33,324 bases of DNA from CAYMNU01 sp964391885. GTDB lineage: Archaea > Altiarchaeota > Altiarchaeia > JAFGQM01. Below, piece by piece: positions 1-6,559 of the stretch. Position 1 is the first letter of the stretch; each line of letters opens with the position of its first letter. The stretch covers positions 1 to 33,324 of the forward strand of contig CAYMNU010000076.1 of the NCBI GenBank assembly GCA_964391885.1, written 5' to 3'. Below the pieces are notes generated by a model, which saw only the letters and a program-made list of their open reading frames with translations, searched no databases and had not been told where the DNA came from. The translations under genes were made by a program, and so were the position numbers.

Positions 1-264
1 TGCGGGCGCCGCTTCGGCGACTGCCATGTCCATTGCAACCTCGCCTAACATGCCCCCTCTAGTGTCCCAGCCCCCATAGCCCCCGCTGTTCTCTGCGGAG
101 TATTTGATGAAATCTTCCAGCTCTTCCTGCGAACCGAAGATCTTTATGTTCTCATCGGTAATCGCATCAATCGGCGCAATTCTGCCGGCCGGCATGAAAA
201 TCACTAAAAATCCGGCGCATAGCAGCAGGACTGCCGCAATGACTATTTTGTTGTCTGGTTTCAT
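1..264 (-). CDS. Membrane-anchored secreted protein, probable beta-propeller family, cut by window edge
   Basis: Only the first 88 codons are inside the window, and the frame stays open to base 1. The start is ATG at 264, preceded on the minus strand by a GAGGA-type ribosome site about six bases upstream. The visible part has a short N-terminus, one hydrophobic segment (about residues 7-24) and then an acidic stretch with the motif IKIFGSQEELEDFIKY. That motif resembles the opening of archaeal secreted proteins with a C-terminal beta-propeller (the 'SCEELKEYL' region), but the propeller itself lies outside the window, so the family call is an inference. It is the last visible gene of a minus-strand run (serpin, cysteine-rich protein, this gene) with 18 bp to its upstream neighbour. 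All three have an N-terminal membrane segment, so they probably act together outside the membrane. Confidence 0.55.
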   Translation of the reverse strand, partial: MKPDNKIVIAAVLLLCAGFLVIFMPAGRIAPIDAITDENIKIFGSQEELEDFIKYSAENSGGYGGWDTRGGMLGEVAMDMAVAEAAPA

Positions 265-282
265 TTTTTATCCTCTTATTTT

Positions 283-969
283 TTACTCTAATAAATTATT
301 GCAGTCCTCCGGGCAGTAGAGCCCGCCGCAGTCACTCGTGGCCATATTGTCACTGATTGCGGAGGGTGTGCACCTCTCGTCATCCTCGCATATCCCGTTG
401 CCGCAGGTGGCGCACTTTTCGACTACGGTTCCATCCCTTGTGAAATTCGCGCACCTATACGTTCCACAGTCCTCCGGGCAGTTTTCGGCAGTGTCAAAAC
501 CCTCACATACGCCATCGCCGCAAGATTCCAATTTGACCGCGCAGCTGCCGCTCTCGCAGACTGCAGTCTCGCCTCGGCAACAGACCTCGGGACAAACATC
601 CGGTTCGGAGCATCCATTAATTGCATACCACTCATCCGCATATTCTACATTAACTATATCCTCGTAGGAGAATCCGCATCCGCTGCAGGTGCATCTACAA
701 CCCACAGGCACGCAGTCGCTTGCAGTATTACAGGTTTTCATTACATCCAGTGGAGTATTAGGCGGGTATGGTTCGCAGGTTTGTCTGCACTCGCCGGAGT
801 CGCAGACCCAGCGGGCACCATCGCACAAAAGAGTTATATCACCCTTGCAGTCAGCAGCAGTCATGCATGCCTGTGCAGCAGGTGGTCTTTCCTCTTGCAT
901 CAGCAATATTGCCATTGCAATAACCGCCGCTAATCCAGCAATCACAATTATCATTATCCCTTTGTCCAT
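283..969 (-). CDS. Membrane-anchored cysteine-rich protein with CGDG modules
   Basis: Predicted 228 residues. ATG at 969 is preferred because it lies one base after the serpin stop codon, while upstream in-frame starts lie inside the serpin gene. Residues 5-23 form a single N-terminal membrane anchor or uncleaved signal. The rest is extracytoplasmic and very rich in cysteine. Residues 35-145 hold several CxxxxDC-type pairs. Residues 150-168 are a complete module of the form CGDGxC...E..CPxDC, and residues 189-223 are a second, expanded module (CGNGIC ... CPEDC). The same module recurs ten times in the protein at 6560-8590, four times in that at 8587-9591 and once, degenerate, in the 1116-residue protein. 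The pattern suggests a small disulfide-bonded, possibly metal-binding fold. No enzyme signature is seen and the function is unknown. Co-transcription with the serpin is very likely from the 1-bp spacing. Confidence 0.8.
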   Translation of the reverse strand: MDKGIMIIVIAGLAAVIAMAILLMQEERPPAAQACMTAADCKGDITLLCDGARWVCDSGECRQTCEPYPPNTPLDVMKTCNTASDCVPVGCRCTCSGCGFSYEDIVNVEYADEWYAINGCSEPDVCPEVCCRGETAVCESGSCAVKLESCGDGVCEGFDTAENCPEDCGTYRCANFTRDGTVVEKCATCGNGICEDDERCTPSAISDNMATSDCGGLYCPEDCNNLLE

Positions 970-970
970 C

Positions 971-2536
971 TTAGTTCCCCATCGTCGGGTCCGTGACCCT
1001 TCCCATAAAGAGTATCTGGTCACCCTTCATTATCATGAAGATGAAGGGATGGTCTGCCCGGAACTCGAGCGGGTCCATGACTGCGGTTAGTTTCATTACC
1101 ACTGCGGTCGCGGCAGCAGCTTCCGTGCCCTCTTCGTTCACATCCACGTAAGCTTGGTGAATGACTTCGCTTATGAAGAGATCGCGCACTCCGCTCATTC
1201 CGGAAAAGTCGGCAGTACCTGTAAATGCCAAGGGCATCCCCATTTTGGATAGCTGTTCGCTGAGGAAGTACTTAGTCTTAAACTTGAACTTGGGCAAGTA
1301 GACAGGAATCTCGGTCTCCCGGGCCTGTGACCTCATAGATTTCAATCCTTCTGCAGTCAAGCCCTCCTCAAGCCCCTCTACCGAATCGCTTGTCGGAAGC
1401 AGTATGACCATCGATAGCTCGTCTCCGGAGTAAGGCATCTCAAGCAGCTGGACATCGTCTGTCTTAAAGTGCTTGAACTCGCTCTCCTTTAGATACATCA
1501 TATCTACGGTTACCGTCTCGTCCGGAGCCTTCCTGAACTCCGCATCGCGCGTGTCCTTCGGGTCGAACTGGGTCTTCCAGTCTCCCTTGAAGTAGACTGC
1601 GTTTGTGAGTACGAGCCTAGTCATCGAGTCGACCATACCGGGAGGTATCAAATCCTTAATCTTGTCATAGGTCTTCTCCTCGACCCATGCATTTATGATT
1701 AGCCTCGCGGCATCAGCATCGTTTTTAAAATCGACGTCATTTGCCCCGCCCCCATAATAGCTACTGACTGTATCAGTGAAGCTCTCTAATAGATTATAAG
1801 TCTTTTCCACCCACAGAGCATTTGCGGTGGAGAGCATATATTCCTTGCTCGGGGCGTTTATCTGATTAAACAATCGGGCAAACGCGGGCCCCCTGACACT
1901 TAACTCTTCGGGTATCTTAAGCACCGAAGCCATCTCTTCGGCAGTCTGGCCTTTTGCACCCTCGTAAGTCATGGCCAAAGCCGACTCGAGGCTCCAGGGC
2001 GAGAAGAAGACGTTGCCGCTTTCTGTTGCGGTTACCTCTTTGTAAAAGTCAATGGCGAACTCATTGTTCGCCGCAACCACCGTAGCCACGCCACTCTCCG
2101 TGGTCTGGGAGTCATCTAGCAAATCCAATGGCCCCGGCTCAGCAGCCTTAGCATTCCTGAGGCACTGCAGGTATTCCGGAGTCTCTTCCCACCCGCACTT
2201 GCCGTCTATGCAACTGCAGCTGGTCAGCCTCACACAGTCGTACTCTTCTCTCCATTCACATGTCGTTATTATATCTTTATTAGGGCTGCATATATGCGAC
2301 GAGCAGCCGCCTATGAAACAATCACTATCCTGGTTACATTCAGCTTCCCCAGGCACATCAGGGCATGGCGCGAACTCGCAGTTTGGCCCCACTCTACCCA
2401 CAGCCGAGCCGTCGGGGCAAATCATAGCATCTGCCGTACAGGCGATACCCGTCTCATCCGGTCCGCTAGCCAAAAGCATCAAAGCCCCTGCTGCAAGCAA
2501 AAGCCCTACAACTGAATAGATTATTTTATTATCCAT
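971..2536 (-). CDS. Membrane-anchored serpin (serine protease inhibitor) with eight-cysteine-cluster domain
   Basis: 521 residues, ATG at 2536. Residues 5-23 are an N-terminal membrane segment. Residues 33-58 form a short motif with four cysteines (CTADAMICPDG ... CEFAPCP). Residues 67-125 match the eight-cysteine-cluster pattern seen in archaeal and bacterial surface proteins. Residues about 155-521 are a full serpin domain with the hallmarks NVFFSP, NAVYFKGDW, YLPKFK and HPFIFMI. The reactive-centre hinge EEGTEAAAATA (residues 468-478) has the short side chains needed for loop insertion, so an inhibitory rather than storage-type serpin is likely. Counting from the P15 glycine (G470), P1 falls at about T484, with L483 next to it. 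Serpins trap serine or cysteine proteases as covalent complexes; this one would act at the outer face of the cell. It is first in a run of three secreted-protein genes. Confidence 0.93.
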   Translation of the reverse strand: MDNKIIYSVVGLLLAAGALMLLASGPDETGIACTADAMICPDGSAVGRVGPNCEFAPCPDVPGEAECNQDSDCFIGGCSSHICSPNKDIITTCEWREEYDCVRLTSCSCIDGKCGWEETPEYLQCLRNAKAAEPGPLDLLDDSQTTESGVATVVAANNEFAIDFYKEVTATESGNVFFSPWSLESALAMTYEGAKGQTAEEMASVLKIPEELSVRGPAFARLFNQINAPSKEYMLSTANALWVEKTYNLLESFTDTVSSYYGGGANDVDFKNDADAARLIINAWVEEKTYDKIKDLIPPGMVDSMTRLVLTNAVYFKGDWKTQFDPKDTRDAEFRKAPDETVTVDMMYLKESEFKHFKTDDVQLLEMPYSGDELSMVILLPTSDSVEGLEEGLTAEGLKSMRSQARETEIPVYLPKFKFKTKYFLSEQLSKMGMPLAFTGTADFSGMSGVRDLFISEVIHQAYVDVNEEGTEAAAATAVVMKLTAVMDPLEFRADHPFIFMIMKGDQILFMGRVTDPTMGN

Positions 2537-2581
2537 TTTTAACCTGCAATTATTTCTCCGGAACCATACTAAAGCCTTTTC

Positions 2582-2608
2582 TGGAACGGTTTTCCGCGAA
2601 TCGTTCCA
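2582..2608. promoter_or_regulatory. Inverted repeat between serpin and MscS genes
   Basis: Perfect 7-bp arms TGGAACG and CGTTCCA separated by 13 bases, lying in the 212-bp gap between the divergent serpin and MscS genes. It is 46 bp upstream of the serpin start. An operator or a small hairpin are both possible; nothing in the sequence decides between them. Confidence 0.4.
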
Positions 2609-2655
2609 ACCTTATTCTAACGTGCTCCCAAACTAAAATGCGTTCCCACAGCCCT

Positions 2656-2728
2656 TTCTTATATAGATTCCATATTCTCTTCCATATAACTCACACCCTC
2701 TTCTATATAACTGCTTTAATTTATATAC
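2656..2728 (+). promoter_or_regulatory. TATA-like array and leaderless promoter of the MscS gene
   Basis: Four ATATA-containing boxes lie in a row, centred near 2661, 2686, 2707 and 2724. The middle two belong to a 15-bp near-perfect repeat (CTCTTCCATATAACT at 2677 and CTCTTCTATATAACT at 2698; 14 of 15 bases agree, 21 bp apart). The last box (TTTATATA, 2720-2727) sits about 26 bases before the ATG at 2749, the distance expected for archaeal TBP binding with transcription starting at the start codon. Confidence 0.5.
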
Positions 2729-2748
2729 GGTTTTCCTCTAATACCCCC

Positions 2749-3888
2749 ATGGTTTTCGAGAACCTGACCAATCAAACGCTTGTGCAGGTGAACAGAAGCG
2801 AGCTTGCCTCAGGCCTTGTGGATATGAATCTGGGCTTTCTGACGGAGACCTCCTACTTCGGCAACACACTTTGGCAGTACATACTCTTTGCCATAGTATT
2901 CGTCGGCTCTTTCCTAATCGCAAAAGTTGTCTACTTCATCCTCAAGCACAAGGTCTCCAAGATGGCATCGCGAACTAAAACGCAGTTCGACGAGATGATA
3001 ATTAGTATAATAAAAGGCCCGTTAAGCATGGCGATAAGCATAATAGGCCTGACCATAGCCCTGCAGTTTCTCACGCTGGAGCCCGGGATGCTAGGCTTTT
3101 TCAGCGCCCTGCTCTCTGTCTTAATATCGATAGCATTCATATGGTTCTTCATGAGGTTTGTGGAGGTGTTTGTAGATGCTTACATAGTCCCACGCGCAGC
3201 AAAAACCGACTCCAAGCTGGATGACGAGATAGTTCCCGTCCTGAAAAAAGCGCTCAAGGCGCTTGTCATAATATTTGGAATACTGTCCATGGCTTCTAAC
3301 TTTGGCTATGACATCACTGCCATGATAGCAGTTTTGGGTGTGGCTGGAATTGGAATAGGTTTTGCTCTCAAGGATACTATGGAAAATATGCTCTCAGGCG
3401 TTTTAATCTATATGGACCGGCCATTCAGGATTGGCGACAGGATTAAACTGGCCGACGGCACATACGGGGACATCACTGATGTCGGCCTCAGGAGCTCGAA
3501 GATAAAGAACCTTGACAATAACATAGTTATAATCCCGAACAGCAAGATGATCAACACGGTGGTCGAGAACTATGTGATGCCAAGCAAAAAGCTGAAGCAA
3601 TCTTTTAACATAGGCCTCGTGTATGAAACAAGCCCGAAGAAGATGAAGCAGGCCATTAAGATAATCGAGGATGCCATCAAAACCACAGAAGGCGTCACCT
3701 CCGATGAGCCGATAATTAGGTTCATGGGCTTTGGGGATTTCTCACTCAACCTATTATGCCTCTATTGGATCAAGTCGCTGAAATACTGGGATTCCAAGCA
3801 CTTCGTAAATATGAAGATACTAGAGGAGTTTGAGAAAGCGGGCATAAGCATAGCCTTCCCGACGCAGACAATACATATGGGGAAATGA
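2749..3888 (+). CDS. mscS: Small-conductance mechanosensitive channel, MscS family
   Basis: 379 residues from ATG 2749. An in-frame ATG at 2638 is rejected because the promoter boxes would then lie inside the coding region. There are about five membrane segments (near residues 41-66, 86-108, 114-141, 168-186 and 190-220). The last one runs into the MscS pore and beta-domain signature: LGVAGIGIGFALKDTMENML, then GVLIYMDRPFRIGDRI at about 217-232. A cytosolic alpha/beta domain follows. The family opens under membrane tension and releases solutes during hypo-osmotic shock. The length fits a channel with two extra N-terminal helices compared with E. coli MscS. The stop overlaps the next start (ATGA, 3885-3888), so it is probably translated together with the acylphosphatase. 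Confidence 0.93.
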   Translation: MVFENLTNQTLVQVNRSELASGLVDMNLGFLTETSYFGNTLWQYILFAIVFVGSFLIAKVVYFILKHKVSKMASRTKTQFDEMIISIIKGPLSMAISIIGLTIALQFLTLEPGMLGFFSALLSVLISIAFIWFFMRFVEVFVDAYIVPRAAKTDSKLDDEIVPVLKKALKALVIIFGILSMASNFGYDITAMIAVLGVAGIGIGFALKDTMENMLSGVLIYMDRPFRIGDRIKLADGTYGDITDVGLRSSKIKNLDNNIVIIPNSKMINTVVENYVMPSKKLKQSFNIGLVYETSPKKMKQAIKIIEDAIKTTEGVTSDEPIIRFMGFGDFSLNLLCLYWIKSLKYWDSKHFVNMKILEEFEKAGISIAFPTQTIHMGK

Positions 3889-4157
3889 TTTCACGTGCTC
3901 ATGTTTTTGTATCTGGCATAGTCCAGGGCGTATTCTTCAGGGCCTCTACGCGCGACGAGGCGAGGATGCTCGGACTGAAAGGCTGGGTCAGGAACCTGCC
4001 AGACGGCAGGGTGGAAGCGGTTTTCGAAGGCGAAAAAAGCGCCGTAGGACAAATGCTCTTATGGTGCGCACATGGGCCTCCTGGTGCGGAAGTCACTGAC
4101 TTGGAAACAAGATGGGTGGACGCTTCTAGCGAGTTCAAGTCCTTTGACATAATCTGA
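3885..4157 (+). CDS. acyP: Acylphosphatase
   Basis: 90 residues, the usual size of the family. The two signature motifs are complete: VSGIVQGVFFRAST, with the catalytic phosphate-binding arginine R19, and GWVRNLPDGRVEAVFEG, with the catalytic asparagine N37. The enzyme hydrolyses acyl phosphates such as carbamoyl phosphate or 1,3-bisphosphoglycerate in the cytoplasm. The start overlaps the MscS stop by four bases, and the GMP synthase subunit gene follows after 24 bp, so the three probably share a transcript. The C-terminus (EFKSFDII) resembles the common FxI ending of the family. Confidence 0.93.
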   Translation: MISRAHVFVSGIVQGVFFRASTRDEARMLGLKGWVRNLPDGRVEAVFEGEKSAVGQMLLWCAHGPPGAEVTDLETRWVDASSEFKSFDII

Positions 4158-4181
4158 CTAAAACATTGAACTAATCTTAAA

Positions 4182-5117
4182 ATGGACACAAAGGCATTCA
4201 TCGATGAAAAGGTAGCTTGGATTAAGAATGAAGTGGGCGGCGAGAAGGCGATATGTGCCCTTTCGGGGGGCGTTGATAGTGCAGTAGTCGCTGCGCTAGC
4301 GCACAAAGCCATCGGCGCTCAGTTAAAGTGCTTCTTCCTTGATGATGGGTTGATGCGCCAGGGTGAGCCTGAATGGGTGAAGGCAACCTTTGAGGACTAT
4401 GGCATAGGCGTTGACATAGTCGAAGTTCAAGACGAGTTCTTCGCGGCCCTCAAAGGCAAGGAAGACCCGGAAGAAAAGAGGAAAGCCTTCAGGAACGAGT
4501 TTTACACAGTATTAGGCAAGGTGGTCAAGGAAAGCGGCGCCAAGTTCATGTTCCAGGGGACTATTGCACCTGACATCAAAGAAACCGCAGGCGGTATCAA
4601 GTCTCAGCATAATGTTTTAGAGCAAATTGGGCTGAAGACCCAGGACTGGGGTCTCGAGAGGGTCATGGAGCCGTTAATAGAGCTGTACAAGCCAGGCGTT
4701 CGCGAGGTCGCGAAAGCCCTAGGCCTCCCTGAATCAGTCTATACTAGAATGCCATTCTGCGGGCCGGGCTTGTCTGCACGTGTCTTGGGCGAAGTCACTC
4801 CCGAGCGCGCAGAAACCCTACGGAAGGCGACTGCGGTGGTCGAGGAAGAGCTGAAAGACACGGGCGCATTCCAGTATCTTGCCGTTCTCTTCAAGGATAT
4901 GGCTACCGGCATGACTGAAGACAAAAAGCGCCAGTTTGGCCAGATAATAGCTATCCGTTGCGTGGAAAGCGAGGATGCGACGACCGCTACGGCGACGAAG
5001 CTGGGCTGGGATGTTTTGGAGCGCATGCAGCAGAGAATCTGCGCCGAAGTACCCGGCGTGGTGAAAGTGCTCTATGACCTCACCCCGAAGCCGCCGAGCA
5101 CTATAGAATATATCTAG
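4182..5117 (+). CDS. guaAB: GMP synthase (glutamine-hydrolysing), ATP-pyrophosphatase subunit B
   Basis: 311 residues. The ATP-binding P-loop SGGVDS lies at residues 28-33. The rest follows the GuaA C-terminal half: FFLDDGLMR, QGTIAPDIKET, KSQHNV, MPFCGPGLSARVLGEVTPER, and the C-terminal dimerisation region ending KPPSTIEYI. It adenylates XMP and aminates it to GMP, using ammonia delivered by a separate glutaminase. As in most archaea the glutaminase is not fused here. No guaAA gene lies in the window; the only class I amidotransferase present is HisH at 31300. It probably belongs to the mscS-acyP transcript and ends 4 bp before the convergent thiL gene. Confidence 0.95.
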   Translation: MDTKAFIDEKVAWIKNEVGGEKAICALSGGVDSAVVAALAHKAIGAQLKCFFLDDGLMRQGEPEWVKATFEDYGIGVDIVEVQDEFFAALKGKEDPEEKRKAFRNEFYTVLGKVVKESGAKFMFQGTIAPDIKETAGGIKSQHNVLEQIGLKTQDWGLERVMEPLIELYKPGVREVAKALGLPESVYTRMPFCGPGLSARVLGEVTPERAETLRKATAVVEEELKDTGAFQYLAVLFKDMATGMTEDKKRQFGQIIAIRCVESEDATTATATKLGWDVLERMQQRICAEVPGVVKVLYDLTPKPPSTIEYI

Positions 5118-5121
5118 GCAT

Positions 5122-6111
5122 TTAGGAAAAGTGGTTGTAGCCGCTCGGCTTTATCTCCTCCGAGCCCCCCTCTTTTTTTATTAGCTTTATTTTATTGCCG
5201 TCCACGACCCTGCCGATTTCCCTTAAGCAGGGCAGTTTTTTCTTAAGCCCTGCAAATCTCTTAGGCTTTATGGTGCACAATAGCTCAAAGTCTTCCCCTA
5301 TATGGTAAGCCAAAAGATTTTTGTCCAGCCCGAAGCGCTCACAGACTGCGTGGAACTCCTTTCTTATAGGTATTTTTTCCTCATATATCTCAAAGCCGTA
5401 GCCGTCGCGCATATAACCGAGAGAGAACGCCAGCCCGTCCGAGATATCCGTGCAGCTGGTCACTGCCCCGCTTCTTGCCAGTGTTAGTCCTTCTCTTACG
5501 CGCGCCCTCGGCTCGACGCATGGCTTGATTATCCTATCAACTATTCTATCCCACTCGCTTGTTTCAAACTCATCAAGGCTTAACCCTTTCTGCAAAACCT
5601 GCCAGCCGCATGCCGCAGAGCCCAGGTAACCTGTCACTGCTACCATGTCTCCCGGAGATGCGCCAGTTCTCTTCATAGGTTTTTCCACTTCGCCGAATGC
5701 AAAGCCGTCAAGCACAAGCGTTTCTCCCTTATTCATATCCCCCCCCACAAAATGCGCCCCCGCTTCCCTGCAGGCTGATTCCACACCGTGGAAGATGTCC
5801 TTGAAGAAGCTGAACTCTTCTTCGGGGCTGATGCTTATCGACATCAGGAAGCCCTTGGGTTTTGCTCCCATGGCAGCAAGATCTGAGAAGTTAACGATTG
5901 CGACCTTTCTGCCTGCTTGGTAGGGTGTCATGCCCTTGTAGATATGGCTGCCTTCCTGTATCATGTCGCTGCAGACCGCCAGCTTCCCCTTTTTTAAGTT
6001 AACGACTGCGGCATCGTCGCCCACTCCAATTAGTACACCAGGCGGTTTCCCTAAAAACTCCCCAATCCAGGAGATTATCTTGTCCTCGCCTAGACTATTC
6101 AGCTTCATCAT
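5122..6111 (-). CDS. thiL: Thiamine-monophosphate kinase
   Basis: 329 residues from ATG 6111; a second ATG follows at once at 6108. A longer frame reaches 6150 but would overlap the ribL start and its promoter. Signature motifs are present: GVGDDAAVV (about 29-37, metal and nucleotide binding), CSDMIQEGSH, NFSDLAAMGAKP, VGGDMNKGE, TDISDGLA, GEDFELLCT and the C-terminal GYNHF. The enzyme phosphorylates thiamine monophosphate to the cofactor thiamine diphosphate. It is transcribed divergently from ribL from a shared 32-bp region, which pairs two cofactor-activation enzymes. A TATA box 27 bases upstream of the ATG indicates a leaderless message. Confidence 0.93.
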   Translation of the reverse strand: MMKLNSLGEDKIISWIGEFLGKPPGVLIGVGDDAAVVNLKKGKLAVCSDMIQEGSHIYKGMTPYQAGRKVAIVNFSDLAAMGAKPKGFLMSISISPEEEFSFFKDIFHGVESACREAGAHFVGGDMNKGETLVLDGFAFGEVEKPMKRTGASPGDMVAVTGYLGSAACGWQVLQKGLSLDEFETSEWDRIVDRIIKPCVEPRARVREGLTLARSGAVTSCTDISDGLAFSLGYMRDGYGFEIYEEKIPIRKEFHAVCERFGLDKNLLAYHIGEDFELLCTIKPKRFAGLKKKLPCLREIGRVVDGNKIKLIKKEGGSEEIKPSGYNHFS

Positions 6112-6115
6112 AGTA

Positions 6116-6138
6116 TTTATTTGCTCAAAACAAATAAA
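6116..6138. promoter_or_regulatory. Palindromic divergent promoter of thiL and ribL
   Basis: Perfect inverted repeat of 8-bp arms, TTTATTTG (6116-6123) and CAAATAAA (6131-6138), 7 bases apart, in a 32-bp intergenic region. The left arm starts 28 bases before the ribL ATG. The right arm ends 27 bases before the thiL ATG when read on the other strand. Each arm is thus in the TATA-box position for one gene, with transcription starting at or next to the start codon. The two pre-initiation complexes would overlap. Confidence 0.65.
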
Positions 6139-6143
6139 CCCGC

Positions 6144-6551
6144 ATGACAAAAGTACTCGCTACGGGGGTCTTCAACATAATCCACCCTGGCCACATACTG
6201 TTCTTGGAAGAGGCCAAGAAGCTGGGCGACGAGCTGATAGTAATAGTCTCCAGTGATAAGATAGCAGGCAGGATGAAAAAAGGCGTGCTTCCACAAGAAC
6301 AAAGGGTCAAGGTAGTTTCGCAGCTGAAGCCCGTTGACAAAGCATTTGTCGGCGATGATGCCGACACAATGAAGCTTCTCCCTGTGTTGAACCCTGACGT
6401 CATAGCGCTAGGGCATGACCAAAAAGTTGACGAGTTGACTCTTCGGGATAAGCTTGCCGTTATGGGGCTGGCGCCCAAGATAGTCCGCATAAGCAGTTCT
6501 CTCGAGGGCATGTCCTCATCGGGGATACTCCGCCGCATGCCAAAGCCGTAA
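6144..6551 (+). CDS. ribL: FAD synthetase (FMN adenylyltransferase), RibL type
   Basis: 135 residues, one Rossmann-like nucleotidyltransferase domain. The opening TKVLATGVFNIIHPGHILFL carries the HxGH motif (HPGH, residues 14-17) typical of the glycerol-3-phosphate cytidylyltransferase-like superfamily. The surrounding residues fit archaeal RibL, which transfers AMP from ATP to FMN. GHDQK in the middle and the SSSGI motif near the C-terminus are the other nucleotide-binding elements. A related cytidylyltransferase activity cannot be excluded from sequence alone. It is divergent from thiL and ends 8 bp from the convergent cysteine-rich gene. Confidence 0.85.
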   Translation: MTKVLATGVFNIIHPGHILFLEEAKKLGDELIVIVSSDKIAGRMKKGVLPQEQRVKVVSQLKPVDKAFVGDDADTMKLLPVLNPDVIALGHDQKVDELTLRDKLAVMGLAPKIVRISSSLEGMSSSGILRRMPKP

Positions 6552-6559
6552 TGTAAATA

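Noticed and set aside
2638..2748. N-terminal extension of the MscS protein
   Set aside because: It would place the tandem TATA boxes inside the coding region, and the peptide is unlike any channel N-terminus; ATG 2749 fits a leaderless start.
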